Positions 14,390 through 22,668 of a stretch of DNA of 48,392 nt are shown one piece after another. Below the pieces are notes generated by a model. That model made no database searches and was not told where the DNA came from. It saw only the letters and a list, made by a program, of their open reading frames with translations. The DNA comes from Gaiellales bacterium. GTDB lineage: Bacteria > Actinomycetota > Thermoleophilia > Gaiellales > JAICJC01. The position numbers were made by a program, and so were the translations under genes. Position 1 is the stretch's first letter. Every line of letters starts with the position of its first letter. The stretch spans positions 1 through 48,392 of the forward strand of contig DASWRM010000049.1 in the NCBI GenBank assembly GCA_036403155.1. Reading direction: 5' to 3'.

Positions 14390-15219
14390 CGCCACCTCCC
14401 GACCAGCGACACCGTCACCGCGGCCGCGAGCCCCGCCGCCGCGACCCCGACCGCGCGCCACATGGCCGGCAGGTCGCGCGTCGTCACCACCGGGTCGGGC
14501 GGCAGGCCGTACACCTCCGGCTCGTCCAGCAGCAGGAAGAACGCCCCGAACCCACCGACGCCGTCCGAGCCGTCACGCCCGTACAGCCGCGCGCTCGTCT
14601 CGCCCTGCGCCTGGAGCTGGGCCACGCGCTCGTCCGCCCGCTCGTGCAGCTCGTCCAGCGGCCCGAACTGGATGGACTCGGTCGGGCACGCCTTCGCACA
14701 TGCCGGCGTCATCCCGTCCTGGAGCCGGTCGTAGCAGAGCGTGCACTTCCACACGCGGCCGTCGTCGTCCAGCTCCCGCTTGTCGAGCACGCCGAACGGG
14801 CACGCGGGCACGCAGTACCCGCAGCCGTTGCACACGTCCTCCTGCACGACCACCGTCCCGAACTCGGTGCGGATCAGCGCACCGGTGGGGCAGACGTCGA
14901 GGCAGGCCGCGTGGGTGCAGTGCTTGCACACGTCCGAGCTCATCAGCCAGCGGAACCCCTCGGTCGTCCCCGGCTCCTCGACCGCGACCTCCTGCTCGAC
15001 GAACGCGACGTGACGCCACGTGTTGGCGCCCAGCTCGCCGGTGTTGTCGTATGACTTGCCCGTCCAGACGAGCCCGTCCTCGGGCACCATGTTCCACTCC
15101 TTGCAGGCCACCTCGCAGGCCTTGCAGCCGATGCACACGCTGGTGTCGGTGAAGAACCCCATGCGCGGCTCGGTCTCGGAGCCGTAGCTGGCGTGGCCGT
15201 CGGCGTGCTCTTCGATCAC
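14386..15219 (-). CDS. Formate dehydrogenase beta (four-cluster ferredoxin) subunit
   Basis: A 277-aa electron-transfer subunit. Sixteen cysteines fall in four ferredoxin motifs (CIGCKACEVAC, CKHCTHAACLDVCP, CNGCGYCVPACP, and CTLC with CAKACP), so four [4Fe-4S] clusters. One C-terminal transmembrane helix (about residues 250-270) anchors it, as in FdnH. The start is GTG, overlapping the alpha-subunit TGA (GTGA); its own TGA overlaps the NrfD ATG. These overlaps show tight translational coupling of all three subunits. Confidence 0.93.
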   Translation of the reverse strand: MIEEHADGHASYGSETEPRMGFFTDTSVCIGCKACEVACKEWNMVPEDGLVWTGKSYDNTGELGANTWRHVAFVEQEVAVEEPGTTEGFRWLMSSDVCKHCTHAACLDVCPTGALIRTEFGTVVVQEDVCNGCGYCVPACPFGVLDKRELDDDGRVWKCTLCYDRLQDGMTPACAKACPTESIQFGPLDELHERADERVAQLQAQGETSARLYGRDGSDGVGGFGAFFLLLDEPEVYGLPPDPVVTTRDLPAMWRAVGVAAAGLAAAVTVSLVGRWR

Positions 15220-18200
15220 GACGGGATCTCCCCGTGGAATCCCGGGCCGATGCGTCCCGGCCTGATGTCGCAGGTGCCCGCCTTCACTTCCTGGATGTGG
15301 ACGTTGGGGTCAAGCGCGATCGACGTCACGTCGTTCGCTGCGCTGCCGGTCGACAGCCCGCGCCAGCCCCAGTGGTAGGGCAGGCCCACCTGGTGGAGCA
15401 CCGCGTCGCCGATCCGCAGCGGCCGCAGGCGCTCGGTCACCATGACGCGGGCCTCGATCTCGGCCCGCTCGGTCGCGATCGTCGCCCACCCGCCGTGCTC
15501 GAGGCCGCGCTCGCGGGCCAGGTCGGGGCTGACCTCGCAGAACATCTCGGGCTGCAGCTCGGAGAGGTACTCGAGCGTGCGGCTCATGCCCCCGGCCGTG
15601 TGGTGCTCGGTCAGGCGGTACGTCGTGAGGGCGTACGGGTAGCGGCTCGCGTCCGCCGCGCCGTTCGACGGGTTGTAGTGGTTGCCGTTGCGTGGGTACA
15701 CCTGGCGCACCGGGTTGGCGCGCTGGCCGTAGAGCGGGTTGCCGAACGGCGACTCCTCCGGCTCGTAGTGCGTCGGCAGCGGCCCATCGACCAGGCCGGC
15801 CGGCGCGAACAGCCAGCCGCGGCCGTCAGCCTGCATGATGAACGGCCGCTTGCCGCCGATCGCCGCCGGCCCCTTCGCCCCGTCCGGGGGCACGTAGTCC
15901 GGCGGCTTGGTCGGCTCGAAGTCGGGCACGTCCGGTCCCGTCCAGGCGCCCTGGTCGGCGTCCCACCAGACCAGCTTCTTGCGCTCCGACCAGGGCCGCC
16001 CCTGCGGATCGGCGGACGCGCGGTTGTAGAGGATGCGGCGGTTGGCAGGCCACGCCCAGCCCCATTCCGGCGCGAGCCAGTTCTGCTCGGTGTGCGGCTT
16101 GCGGCGCGCGGCCTGGTTGACGTCGTCCTTGAAGACGCCGCAGTAGATCCAGCACCCGCAGCTGGTCGTCCCGTCGGCCTTCAGCTCGGTGTAGGCGGGG
16201 AGTGCCTTGCCGTCGGGGCCGACGCCGTTGATCTCGCGCAGCACCGCCTCCGCGCTCGGGTCGCCGGTCTCGGCCGAGGTCGGGTAGTACCACTGCAGCT
16301 GCTGGATCGGCCGGTCGCGCTGCTCCTCCGAGCTCGCGAGCTTCTGCCGGATCCGGCGGCCCAGGTGGTAGTAGAACCACAGTTCCGACCGGCAGTCGCC
16401 CTTCGGCTCGATCGCCTTGTGGTGCCACTGCAGCAGCCGCTGGGTGTTCGTGAACGAGCCGTCCTTCTCGACGTGCGAGGCGGCCGGCATGAAGAACACC
16501 TCCGTGCCGATGTCCTCGGTGCGCAGCTCGCCGCGCTCGATCTCGGGGCCGTCCTTCCAGAACGACGCCGTCTCGATCTCGAACAGGTCGCGGACGACCA
16601 GCCACTTCAGGTTCGCCATCGCGAAACGGTGCAGGCGCCCGTTCGCGGACCCGACCGCCGGGTTCTCGCCGGCGACGATCATCCCCTCGACCTTGCCCTC
16701 CAGCATGTGCAGCGTCGCCTGGTAGATCGAGTGGTCGCCGGTGATCCGGGGCAGGTAGTCGAAGCAGAAGTCGTTGCCCTTGGTCGCGTTCGGCCCCCAG
16801 TACGCCTTCAGCAGGCTGACCGTATACGCCTCCATGTTGCCCCAGAAGCCGGAGGGCGACGTGTTCATCTCGACGAATTGCCGCAGGTCCTGGTGGGCCT
16901 GCGCGTGGGGCATGGGGATGTAGCCGGGCAGGATGTTGTAGAGGGTGGGGATGTCGGTCGAGCCCTGGATCGACGCGTGCCCGCGCAGCGCGACGATGCC
17001 GCCGCCCGTGCGGCCCATGTTGCCGAGCAGGAGCTGGATGATCGCGGCCGCCCGGATGTACTGGACGCCGACGGTGTGCTGCGTCCACCCGACCGAATAG
17101 ACGATCGCGGACGTCCGCTCGCGGCCCGAGTTGTCGCAGAGCGCCTTGGCGACGCGCAGGAAGTCCTCCCTCGGCACACCGCACGCCTGCTCGACCAGCT
17201 CGGGCGTGTAGCGCTGGTAGTGCTTGCGCAGGAGCTGGAACACGCAGCGCGGGTGCTGCAGCGTGCGGTCCTCTCGCGGCGGCTCGCCGTGGTGGAGCGA
17301 TGCCCCCTGGCCGCCGTGTCCCGACTGCTCGCCCTGGTTCGCGCCCTGCTCCCGCTGGCCGGCGCTCGAGTGCACCTCCATGCCCTCGTACTGCCAGCTG
17401 GTCGTGTCGTACGTGCCCTTCTCCGCATTCCAGCCCGAGAAGAACCCGTCCAGGTCCTCGGTGTCGGCGTAGCGCTCGTCGATGATCACCGGCGCGTTCG
17501 TGTACTCGACGACGTACTCGCGGAAGTCGCGGTTGTTCTCGAGTATGTAGTTGATGATGCCGCCCAGGAACGCGATGTCACTGCCGGCGCGCAGCGGGAC
17601 GTGCTTCGTCGCCACGGCACTCGTGCGCGTGTAGCGCGGGTCGACGTGGTAGACCTCCGCGCCCCGCAGCTTGGCCTCCATCACCCACTGGAACCCGACC
17701 GGGTGGTTCTCGGCCATGTTCGACCCCATGATCAGGATGCAGTCGGAGTGCTGCAGATCCTGCTGGAAGTCGGTGGCGCCTCCTCGTCCGAACGATGTCC
17801 CCAGACTGGGGACGGTGGAGGAGTGTCATATGCGTGCCTGGTTCTCGACCTGGACGAAGCCGAGCGCGGTCATCAGCTTCTTGATGCAGTAGTTCTCCTC
17901 GTTGTCGAGCGTGGCACCGCCAAGGTTGACCACGCCGAGCGAGCGCTTGAGCTTGCGCCCCTCGCTGTCGACGTCCTCCCAGGTGGCGGCGCGGCTGGCG
18001 ATCACCCGGTCGGCGATCATGTCCATCGCCTCGTCGAGGCCGAGGTCCTGCCAGTCGGCAGAATGCGGGGGACGGTACTTGACCCTGTACTCGCGGAGCC
18101 TGCTGGTGACGAGGTTCTTCGAGGCGGAGCCCTTGGGACAGAGCCGGCCGCGCGAGATCGGGCTGTCGGGGTCGCCCTCGATCTGGCTGACCTCGCCGTT

Positions 18201-18401
18201 CTGGACGTAGACGTGCTGGGCGCAGCCGACGGCGCAGTACGGGCAGATCGAGTCGACGACGTGGTCGGCGTGCTCGGTGCGTGGCCGGATGCCGGCCGTG
18301 TGTCGCGAGCGTGCCGCCGATCCGCGGCCGGTCGGGTCGTCGCCCTTGAGCTGCTGGAGCACGGGCCACCGCCGAATCGTTCCACGGATGTCGACGCTCA
18401 C
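15216..18401 (-). CDS. Selenocysteine-containing formate dehydrogenase alpha subunit (in-frame UGA)
   Basis: One 1061-aa molybdopterin enzyme interrupted by an in-frame TGA at 17828-17826 (codon 192). Before it: the [4Fe-4S] cysteines C53, C56, C60 and C88, ending ..ENQARI. After it: HSSTVPSLGTSFGRGGATD, then GSNMAENHPVGFQW, exactly the FdhA/FdnG sequence around the active-site Sec/Cys. No frame change is needed, and a SECIS-like hairpin follows. Reading TGA as selenocysteine gives a full-length enzyme; reading it as stop gives two useless halves. It oxidises formate to CO2 and hands electrons to the beta and NrfD subunits. A Gly/Gln/Glu-rich insert sits about 110 residues after the Sec. No classical Tat signal is visible (only IRRWPVL), so location is unclear. 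Confidence 0.93.
17797..17828 (-). promoter_or_regulatory. UGA(Sec) codon and SECIS-like hairpin
   Basis: Reading the - strand, TGA (17828-17826) is followed after 12 bases by GTCCCC-AGTCT-GGGGAC (17813-17797), a perfect 6-bp stem with a 5-base loop. The loop begins 18 bases after the TGA. In E. coli fdhF the apical loop AGGUCU begins 17 bases after its UGA, from memory. A possible lower stem pairs CTCCTC just after the TGA with GAGGAG beyond the hairpin. This is the layout SelB recognises in bacteria. Confidence 0.8.
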
Positions 18402-18462
18402 TATGGGCGGTGCGTACCCCCGGGCAGCGGGTGCAAAACGGCGCGCGAGCGCTTCGGCGCAA

Positions 18463-18468
18463 TAGGGT
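18463..18468 (+). promoter_or_regulatory. -10 box of the GNAT gene in the 74-bp divergent gap
   Basis: TAGGGT ends 7 bases before the ATG at 18476, with GGAGG directly before the codon. The gap 18402-18475 must also hold the formate dehydrogenase promoter; no clear -10 is visible for that side (TACGCA lies 9 bases from its GTG). Confidence 0.5.
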
Positions 18469-18475
18469 TTGGAGG

Positions 18476-19039
18476 ATGGTGATCCGCGTCGTGGATCGAA
18501 CGGATTCCGAGCGGCTCGCGGCGGCCTTCCCCGAGTCGCCGGGCACGCCGGAGAACCGGCATCTGGCGCGCTTCGCTCTCCAGGAGCGCGGCGTCCTGCC
18601 GGCGCTGGCCGCCTGGGACGATTCGCGGCCCGTGGGCTACTGCATCGTCCGTTGGCGAGTGCCTGGCGGGGGGGCCACCGACCACGCGAGGGCGCTCGGA
18701 TGTGCGGAGCTGGGCGACCTGTTCGTGGCCGAGGCTGCGCGAGGGCGAGGCATCGGCCGAGCGCTGGTCGAGGCGGCCGAACGCCACGCCATGGAGCAGG
18801 GGGAGGGGGCCATGGGCCTCGAGGTCACGGCCGCCAATCCCGAGAACGAAGCGGCACGGAGGCTCTACGAGAGGCTCGGCTACACGGACGCGGGGTTCGG
18901 CGAGTTCATCACCGGCTACAGCTACTTCCTCCCCGACGGCACCGAGTGCCGGGATGAGGAGGCACATCGCTACCTGATCAAGCGCCTGCCGCCGGCCGGA
19001 ACGGGTGCCGAGCGGGCCGGGGGCCGGTCGCCGGGCTGA
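18476..19039 (+). CDS. GNAT-family N-acetyltransferase
   Basis: A 187-aa acetyltransferase. After AELGDLFV comes the acetyl-CoA loop AEAARGRGIGRALVEAAERH (about residues 82-101), then LEVTAANPENEAARRLYERLGY, all standard GNAT motifs. The C-terminal 30 residues (GYSYFLPDG through the Arg-rich end) are less typical. Part of its 3' end (18943-18963) recurs exactly at 19403-19423 downstream. Substrate unknown. The ATG is supported by the promoter and GGAGG. Confidence 0.82.
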   Translation: MVIRVVDRTDSERLAAAFPESPGTPENRHLARFALQERGVLPALAAWDDSRPVGYCIVRWRVPGGGATDHARALGCAELGDLFVAEAARGRGIGRALVEAAERHAMEQGEGAMGLEVTAANPENEAARRLYERLGYTDAGFGEFITGYSYFLPDGTECRDEEAHRYLIKRLPPAGTGAERAGGRSPG

Positions 19040-19171
19040 CCTGGCGGTGGGTTGGATGCCACGTGGCGCCGCGTGCTCTGGTGAGCGGCCGCGACGAGAT
19101 CCGTGGCATCACGCCGCCCACACGCCCGCTGCTTCGAATCGTGTCGGGACAGGCACACAGCGACGGATCGA

Positions 19172-19190
19172 CTTGGTCTCCAATGATTGG
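19172..19190 (+). repeat. TTGGTCTCCAA element, first of two
   Basis: CTTGGTCTCCAATGATTGG here and CTTGGTCTCCAAGAATTGG at 19269-19287 agree at 17 of 19 positions, 97 bp apart. Each contains two small inverted repeats (TTGG/CCAA and CCAA/TTGG). They might be operator-like or remnants of a mobile element. Confidence 0.6.
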
Positions 19191-19402
19191 GTTGGGCCGG
19201 CTGTCCGCTCAACCATCCCGACGCCCGTCACGCCTGCGTCACGAGCGCGCGTCAGCCCCTTGGTACGGCTTGGTCTCCAAGAATTGGCGTGGTCGGCGTC
19301 GGGTCCGGTCGCGCCGGCCGGAACCGGCGTGCCGGCTGCGAGATTCGTAGAGTGTCCGGCATGGCGGAACCCGGCGCCTCGTCGTCTGCCCAACCAGTTC
19401 GT

Positions 19403-19423
19403 CGAGTGCCGGGATGAGGAGGC
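19403..19423 (+). repeat. 21-bp direct repeat of GNAT 3' coding sequence
   Basis: The bases CGAGTGCCGGGATGAGGAGG plus one C are identical at 18943-18963 (inside the GNAT gene) and 19403-19423, exactly 460 bp apart. Flanks do not match, so only a short piece is duplicated or retained. Confidence 0.8.
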
Positions 19424-19478
19424 CGCCGGGGGGTCGGAGTGCCACGTGGCCGCCTCGCACCCGCCCGCCTGCCGGCCC

Positions 19479-19835
19479 TCAGGTCACGGTCAAGTGCGCC
19501 AGCATCCCCGCCTGCCTGTGGCCGGGGATGTCGCAGAACACGTTGTAGACGCCCGGCTTCAGCCGCACCGTGAGCGTCGCCTCGCCGCCGCTTCTGATCC
19601 GCCCGGTGTGGGCGATCTGCACCCGGTGGCGCCGGATCCGCAGGTCGTGGTCGTCCTGTCCGAAGTTGCGGATGTAGAACGTGATCCGCCCGTGCGGCGC
19701 CTTCAGCCGTCCCAGCGCCACGCTCCACTCGCGCTCGGTCACGCCCACGGCCGTCGACGTGGTCGCGCCGCTGCCCGCAGGCCAGACCAGCACGGCGGCG
19801 CTGAGCGCCACGGCAAGACCCATCAGACCCCTCAT
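19479..19835 (-). CDS. Exported cupredoxin (plastocyanin-like) protein
   Basis: A 118-aa secreted protein: a signal peptide (RGLMGLAVALSAAVLVWPAG) followed by a cupredoxin domain. Type-1 copper ligands appear as His in FGQDDHDL, Cys in VFCDIPGH, and the His and Met of GHRQAGM, the usual H-C-H-M set. It should carry single electrons or store copper outside the membrane. I chose the ATG at 19835; a longer frame upstream adds a polar segment that spoils the signal peptide. It diverges from the propeller gene at 19927. Confidence 0.85.
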   Translation of the reverse strand: MRGLMGLAVALSAAVLVWPAGSGATTSTAVGVTEREWSVALGRLKAPHGRITFYIRNFGQDDHDLRIRRHRVQIAHTGRIRSGGEATLTVRLKPGVYNVFCDIPGHRQAGMLAHLTVT

Positions 19836-19914
19836 ACCGCTGGTATCGGCCCCACGACCCGTCTCTGCCATCCCCCGATCGGACCGATCGGCCGCTGCGG
19901 CCGGACCCTCGCCC

Positions 19915-19920
19915 TATGCT
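19915..19920 (+). promoter_or_regulatory. -10 box of the anchored propeller gene
   Basis: TATGCT ends 6 bases before the GTG at 19927, the leaderless spacing. This decides the start inside a longer open frame. Confidence 0.55.
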
Positions 19921-19926
19921 TGGGAC

Positions 19927-21021
19927 GTGGGTTCCTTCGGACTGGCCGCGCGCGCGGCGATCATGGGATGCCTCGTCGCGCTCGTGCTCGGCGTCGCCTA
20001 CGTGATCGTGCAGAACGGCGACTCGCGCCCGACGATCCGGCCGGTCGTCCGCACGCCGCCGGTCACCGCGACGGTCGCGTCGCCGACCGAACTCGGCACT
20101 GGGCGTGCCGCCATGGCCTCCGGGCGGGCCGGCCTGTGGGTCGTGCGCCAGCCGCCGAACCGTTCGCACGGACAGCTGATCCAGTTCCGCATGCCCGACG
20201 GCGAGGCGCAGCAGCCGATCGCGCTGGATCTCTCGCCCGTGTCCGTGGCCGTCGGCGCACGGGACGTCTGGGTGCTCGGCACGCGGCGCGCGAGCACTCT
20301 CGCCGTGCTCGAGCGAATCGACCCCTCGACCGGCCGGGTGCGCGCGCGGGCCGCCCTCGCCGAGGCGCCCGCCTGCCTGACCCGCGCGTTCGCGAGCTGT
20401 TACCCGGTGGTCACGCGGCACGGGGTCTGGGTGCCGCTGAGCGACACGGTCGTTCGCGTCGAGCCGTCGGGGAAGATGGCCGACCGCAACGTCCAGGTCG
20501 AAGGGCACCTGTGGGACGTGACGTCCGACGGCGGCCGCTGGGTCTGGGCGATCGCCGAGGTAGGCCTCTACCGGATCGACGAGCGCACGGGGCATATGCG
20601 GCGCTGGGCACTGCGGGATCTGCTGCACGACGGCCTCTTGCAGCCGAACCACATCGTCGCGAACGAGAAGGCCGTCTGGATCTCGTGCTTCCCGCGGCGC
20701 GGCAACCGTCCGCGCGGCCAGCTGATCCACGTCGTGCCGGGACGCGACCCGACGATCCCCCAGACCCCGAGGCTGTACCCCGGCGCCGGCTCGCTGGCGC
20801 TCGTGGGCGGCGGCCTGTGGCTCGACCGCTACGACGGCGAGGGGGAGCTCGACCGTCTCAGCCAGCTGACCGGCGACCTCACCGGCCCGTTCGTCAGCGT
20901 GCCGGATGACGTCGTCGCGATCGCCCCGCGGGCCGGCGACCTGTGGCTTCTGAGCTACCAGCCGGATGGCAACAAGCGCACCGTCACCAAGGTGGACTTG
21001 TCGCCGGCCTCATCTGGGTAG
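19927..21021 (+). CDS. Membrane-anchored beta-propeller-like protein
   Basis: A 364-aa protein. After a short N-terminus comes one transmembrane helix (about residues 8-30, AAIMGCLVALVLGVAYVIV). A long extracytoplasmic domain follows, with repeated strand blocks such as GLWVVRQPP, DVWVLGTRR, GVWVPLSDTVVRVEP, WVWAIAEVGLYRID, AVWISCF and GGLWLDRYD. This spacing suits a six- or seven-bladed propeller. No enzyme signature is visible. Its stop codon TAG is part of the -10 box of the glycosyltransferase gene immediately downstream. Confidence 0.72.
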   Translation: MGSFGLAARAAIMGCLVALVLGVAYVIVQNGDSRPTIRPVVRTPPVTATVASPTELGTGRAAMASGRAGLWVVRQPPNRSHGQLIQFRMPDGEAQQPIALDLSPVSVAVGARDVWVLGTRRASTLAVLERIDPSTGRVRARAALAEAPACLTRAFASCYPVVTRHGVWVPLSDTVVRVEPSGKMADRNVQVEGHLWDVTSDGGRWVWAIAEVGLYRIDERTGHMRRWALRDLLHDGLLQPNHIVANEKAVWISCFPRRGNRPRGQLIHVVPGRDPTIPQTPRLYPGAGSLALVGGGLWLDRYDGEGELDRLSQLTGDLTGPFVSVPDDVVAIAPRAGDLWLLSYQPDGNKRTVTKVDLSPASSG

Positions 21022-21024
21022 ATT
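21019..21024 (+). promoter_or_regulatory. -10 box of the GT4 gene, overlapping the previous stop
   Basis: TAGATT ends 6 bases before the GTG at 21031. Its first three bases are the stop codon of the propeller gene. Confidence 0.6.
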
Positions 21025-21030
21025 GCCGCT

Positions 21031-22059
21031 GTGAGGATCGCCATCATCGCTCCGGCCTGGTTCGCGGTGCCGCCGGTGCGGTACGGCGGGATCGAATGGG
21101 TCGTCTCGATCCTGGCCGACGGGCTCGTGGACGCGGGGCACGACGTCACGCTGTTCGCCGCCGGCGACTCCCAGACGAAGGCCCGTCTCGTCACCAGCTA
21201 TGACGAGCCGCCGAGCATGCGGATCGGGCTGTCGCTCCCCGACCTGCACCACGCCCTCACCTGCTACGCCCAGGCCGACCGGTTCGACCTGATCAACGAC
21301 CACTCCGGCCCGCTCGCGGCCGCGCTCGGCGGCGCGCTGGACACGCCGGTCTGCCACACGGCGCACGGGATGCTGGCGGGCGAGCCGGGTCAGGTGTACT
21401 CGCTGATCGGCCGCGTCAGCCCGTCGGTGGGCCTGATCTCGATCTCGGACTCGCAGCGCGCGCCGCTGCCGAATTTGAACTGGCTCGCCACCTGCCACAA
21501 CGCGATCGCGCTCGACGCGTACCCGTTCCACGCGGAGAACGACGGCTACCTGCTGTTCCTGGGGCGCATGTCGCCCGACAAGGGGGCCCACCATGCGGTG
21601 CGCGTCGCGCGCGAGCTGGGCCTGCCGCTGATCCTGGCCGGGAAGATGCACGATGTCGAGGAGCGCAGCCATTTCGAGGCCACGGTGCAGCCCTACCTCA
21701 GCGACACGATCCGGTACGTCGGCGAGGTCAGCCACGACGAGAAGGTGCGACTACTCCAGAACGCCAAGACCACCGTCTTCCCGATCCAGTGGCCGGAGCC
21801 GTTCGGGCTGGTGATGGTGGAGTCGATGGCGTGCGGGACGCCGGTCGTGGCGACACGGTTCGGAGCCGTGCCCGAGGTGATCGAGGACGGGCACAGCGGC
21901 GTCATCGTCGACGACTTCGAGGAGCTCGCAGGCGCGGTCGAGCGGGCGGCGGACCTCCGTCCCGAGGACTGCCGTGCCAGCGCGATGGAGCGCTTCTCGC
22001 CGGGGCGGATGGTGGCCGATTACGAGGCGGGGTACCACCGGATGGTGAAGCGGGGGTAG
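21031..22059 (+). CDS. Glycosyltransferase family 4 (GT-B)
   Basis: A 342-aa retaining glycosyltransferase. N-terminal Rossmann half: MRIAIIAPAWFAVPPVRYGG, the usual GT4 opening with the VPP-xYGG loop. C-terminal half: LLFLGRMSPDKGAHHAVRVA, FPIQWPEPFGLVMVESMACG with the EPFGL-E motif, and TPVVATRFGAVPEVI. It transfers a nucleotide sugar to an unknown acceptor at the inner face of the membrane. The GTG start is set by the leaderless promoter. Its neighbour, the anchored propeller, has no clear link. Confidence 0.9.
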   Translation: MRIAIIAPAWFAVPPVRYGGIEWVVSILADGLVDAGHDVTLFAAGDSQTKARLVTSYDEPPSMRIGLSLPDLHHALTCYAQADRFDLINDHSGPLAAALGGALDTPVCHTAHGMLAGEPGQVYSLIGRVSPSVGLISISDSQRAPLPNLNWLATCHNAIALDAYPFHAENDGYLLFLGRMSPDKGAHHAVRVARELGLPLILAGKMHDVEERSHFEATVQPYLSDTIRYVGEVSHDEKVRLLQNAKTTVFPIQWPEPFGLVMVESMACGTPVVATRFGAVPEVIEDGHSGVIVDDFEELAGAVERAADLRPEDCRASAMERFSPGRMVADYEAGYHRMVKRG

Positions 22060-22074
22060 AGTGGTGGTGTACCG

Positions 22075-22668
22075 ATGAGACGCGTGTTCCTGATCGTGCT
22101 GTGCCTGGCCGGCCTATGGCTGGTGGTCTGGGCGCTGCGGCGGCAGGCTGAGGAGTTCGAGCCGGAGCCGCTCGTCGAGGAGGCACCCCCCGAGCCGTCG
22201 TTCGAGCCGGAGCCGCCGCCGGCCGAGCGAGCGCTGGACGACCTGCGCGAGGCGGTCGTCGACGTGCGCGTCGAGCCGGTGCTGGACGACGCTCCGACCA
22301 GCGAGCTGCGGGCGGTGGAGAGCGAGCCGGAGGCGGCAGACGCCGCACCCGAGGCGCCCGCGACCGAGGAGCCCGATCCCGAGCAGCTGCTGGCCGAGCT
22401 GGCGCGTATCCGCGCCGAGGTGGTTGATCGGGTCGAGCGCCGGCCGCTGTTCGTGATGGCCGAGCAGCGGGGCGTGCCCTACTTCCGGCTCTTCTTCATG
22501 ACGAAGCCGGAGCTGTTCGAGGCCGTGCTCGAGGCCGAGGGCGTGCCGCCGGCGGATGTGCACCCGTCCACCGAGACGGCGGAGCGTGCGCGCGCCCTGG
22601 CGGCGGAGGCGTTCCGCAGGCACGAGGAGATCGCGGCCGAGGAAGCGGCCGAAGTCAAAGCCGGCTAG
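22075..22668 (+). CDS. Hypothetical protein: N-terminal helix, acidic Pro-rich linker, C-terminal conserved domain
   Basis: A 197-aa protein I do not recognise. Residues 4-21 form a transmembrane helix (VFLIVLCLAGLWLVVWAL). Residues 25-110 are a Glu/Pro-rich disordered linker. Residues 110-197 look folded: PLFVMAEQRGVPYFRLFFMTKPELFEAVLEAEGV, then helices ending in a Lys/Ala tail. The cytoplasmic or outside face cannot be fixed. TAGAGT at 22057-22062 overlaps the glycosyltransferase stop and could start transcription a few bases before the ATG. Confidence 0.65.
   Translation: MRRVFLIVLCLAGLWLVVWALRRQAEEFEPEPLVEEAPPEPSFEPEPPPAERALDDLREAVVDVRVEPVLDDAPTSELRAVESEPEAADAAPEAPATEEPDPEQLLAELARIRAEVVDRVERRPLFVMAEQRGVPYFRLFFMTKPELFEAVLEAEGVPPADVHPSTETAERARALAAEAFRRHEEIAAEEAAEVKAG

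Larger units (their letters stand above)
19040..19478. other. 439-bp convergent intergenic region with repeats
   Basis: No convincing gene. It holds a 21-bp exact repeat of the upstream GNAT gene and two copies of a TTGGTCTCCAA-ATTGG element (listed separately). Both flanking genes end here, so such length is unusual in this compact sequence; it may contain remnants of a duplicated or inserted segment. Confidence 0.4.

Noticed and set aside
17729-17826. Frameshift or pseudogene in the formate dehydrogenase gene
   Set aside because: The two parts are in the same frame, joined by one TGA at the exact Sec/Cys active-site position with a SECIS-like hairpin; selenocysteine explains it better.
15234-18482. 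1082-codon + strand frame
   Set aside because: Antisense of the formate dehydrogenase gene; composition (Arg/Val/Leu/Asp runs) is that of a GC-rich shadow.
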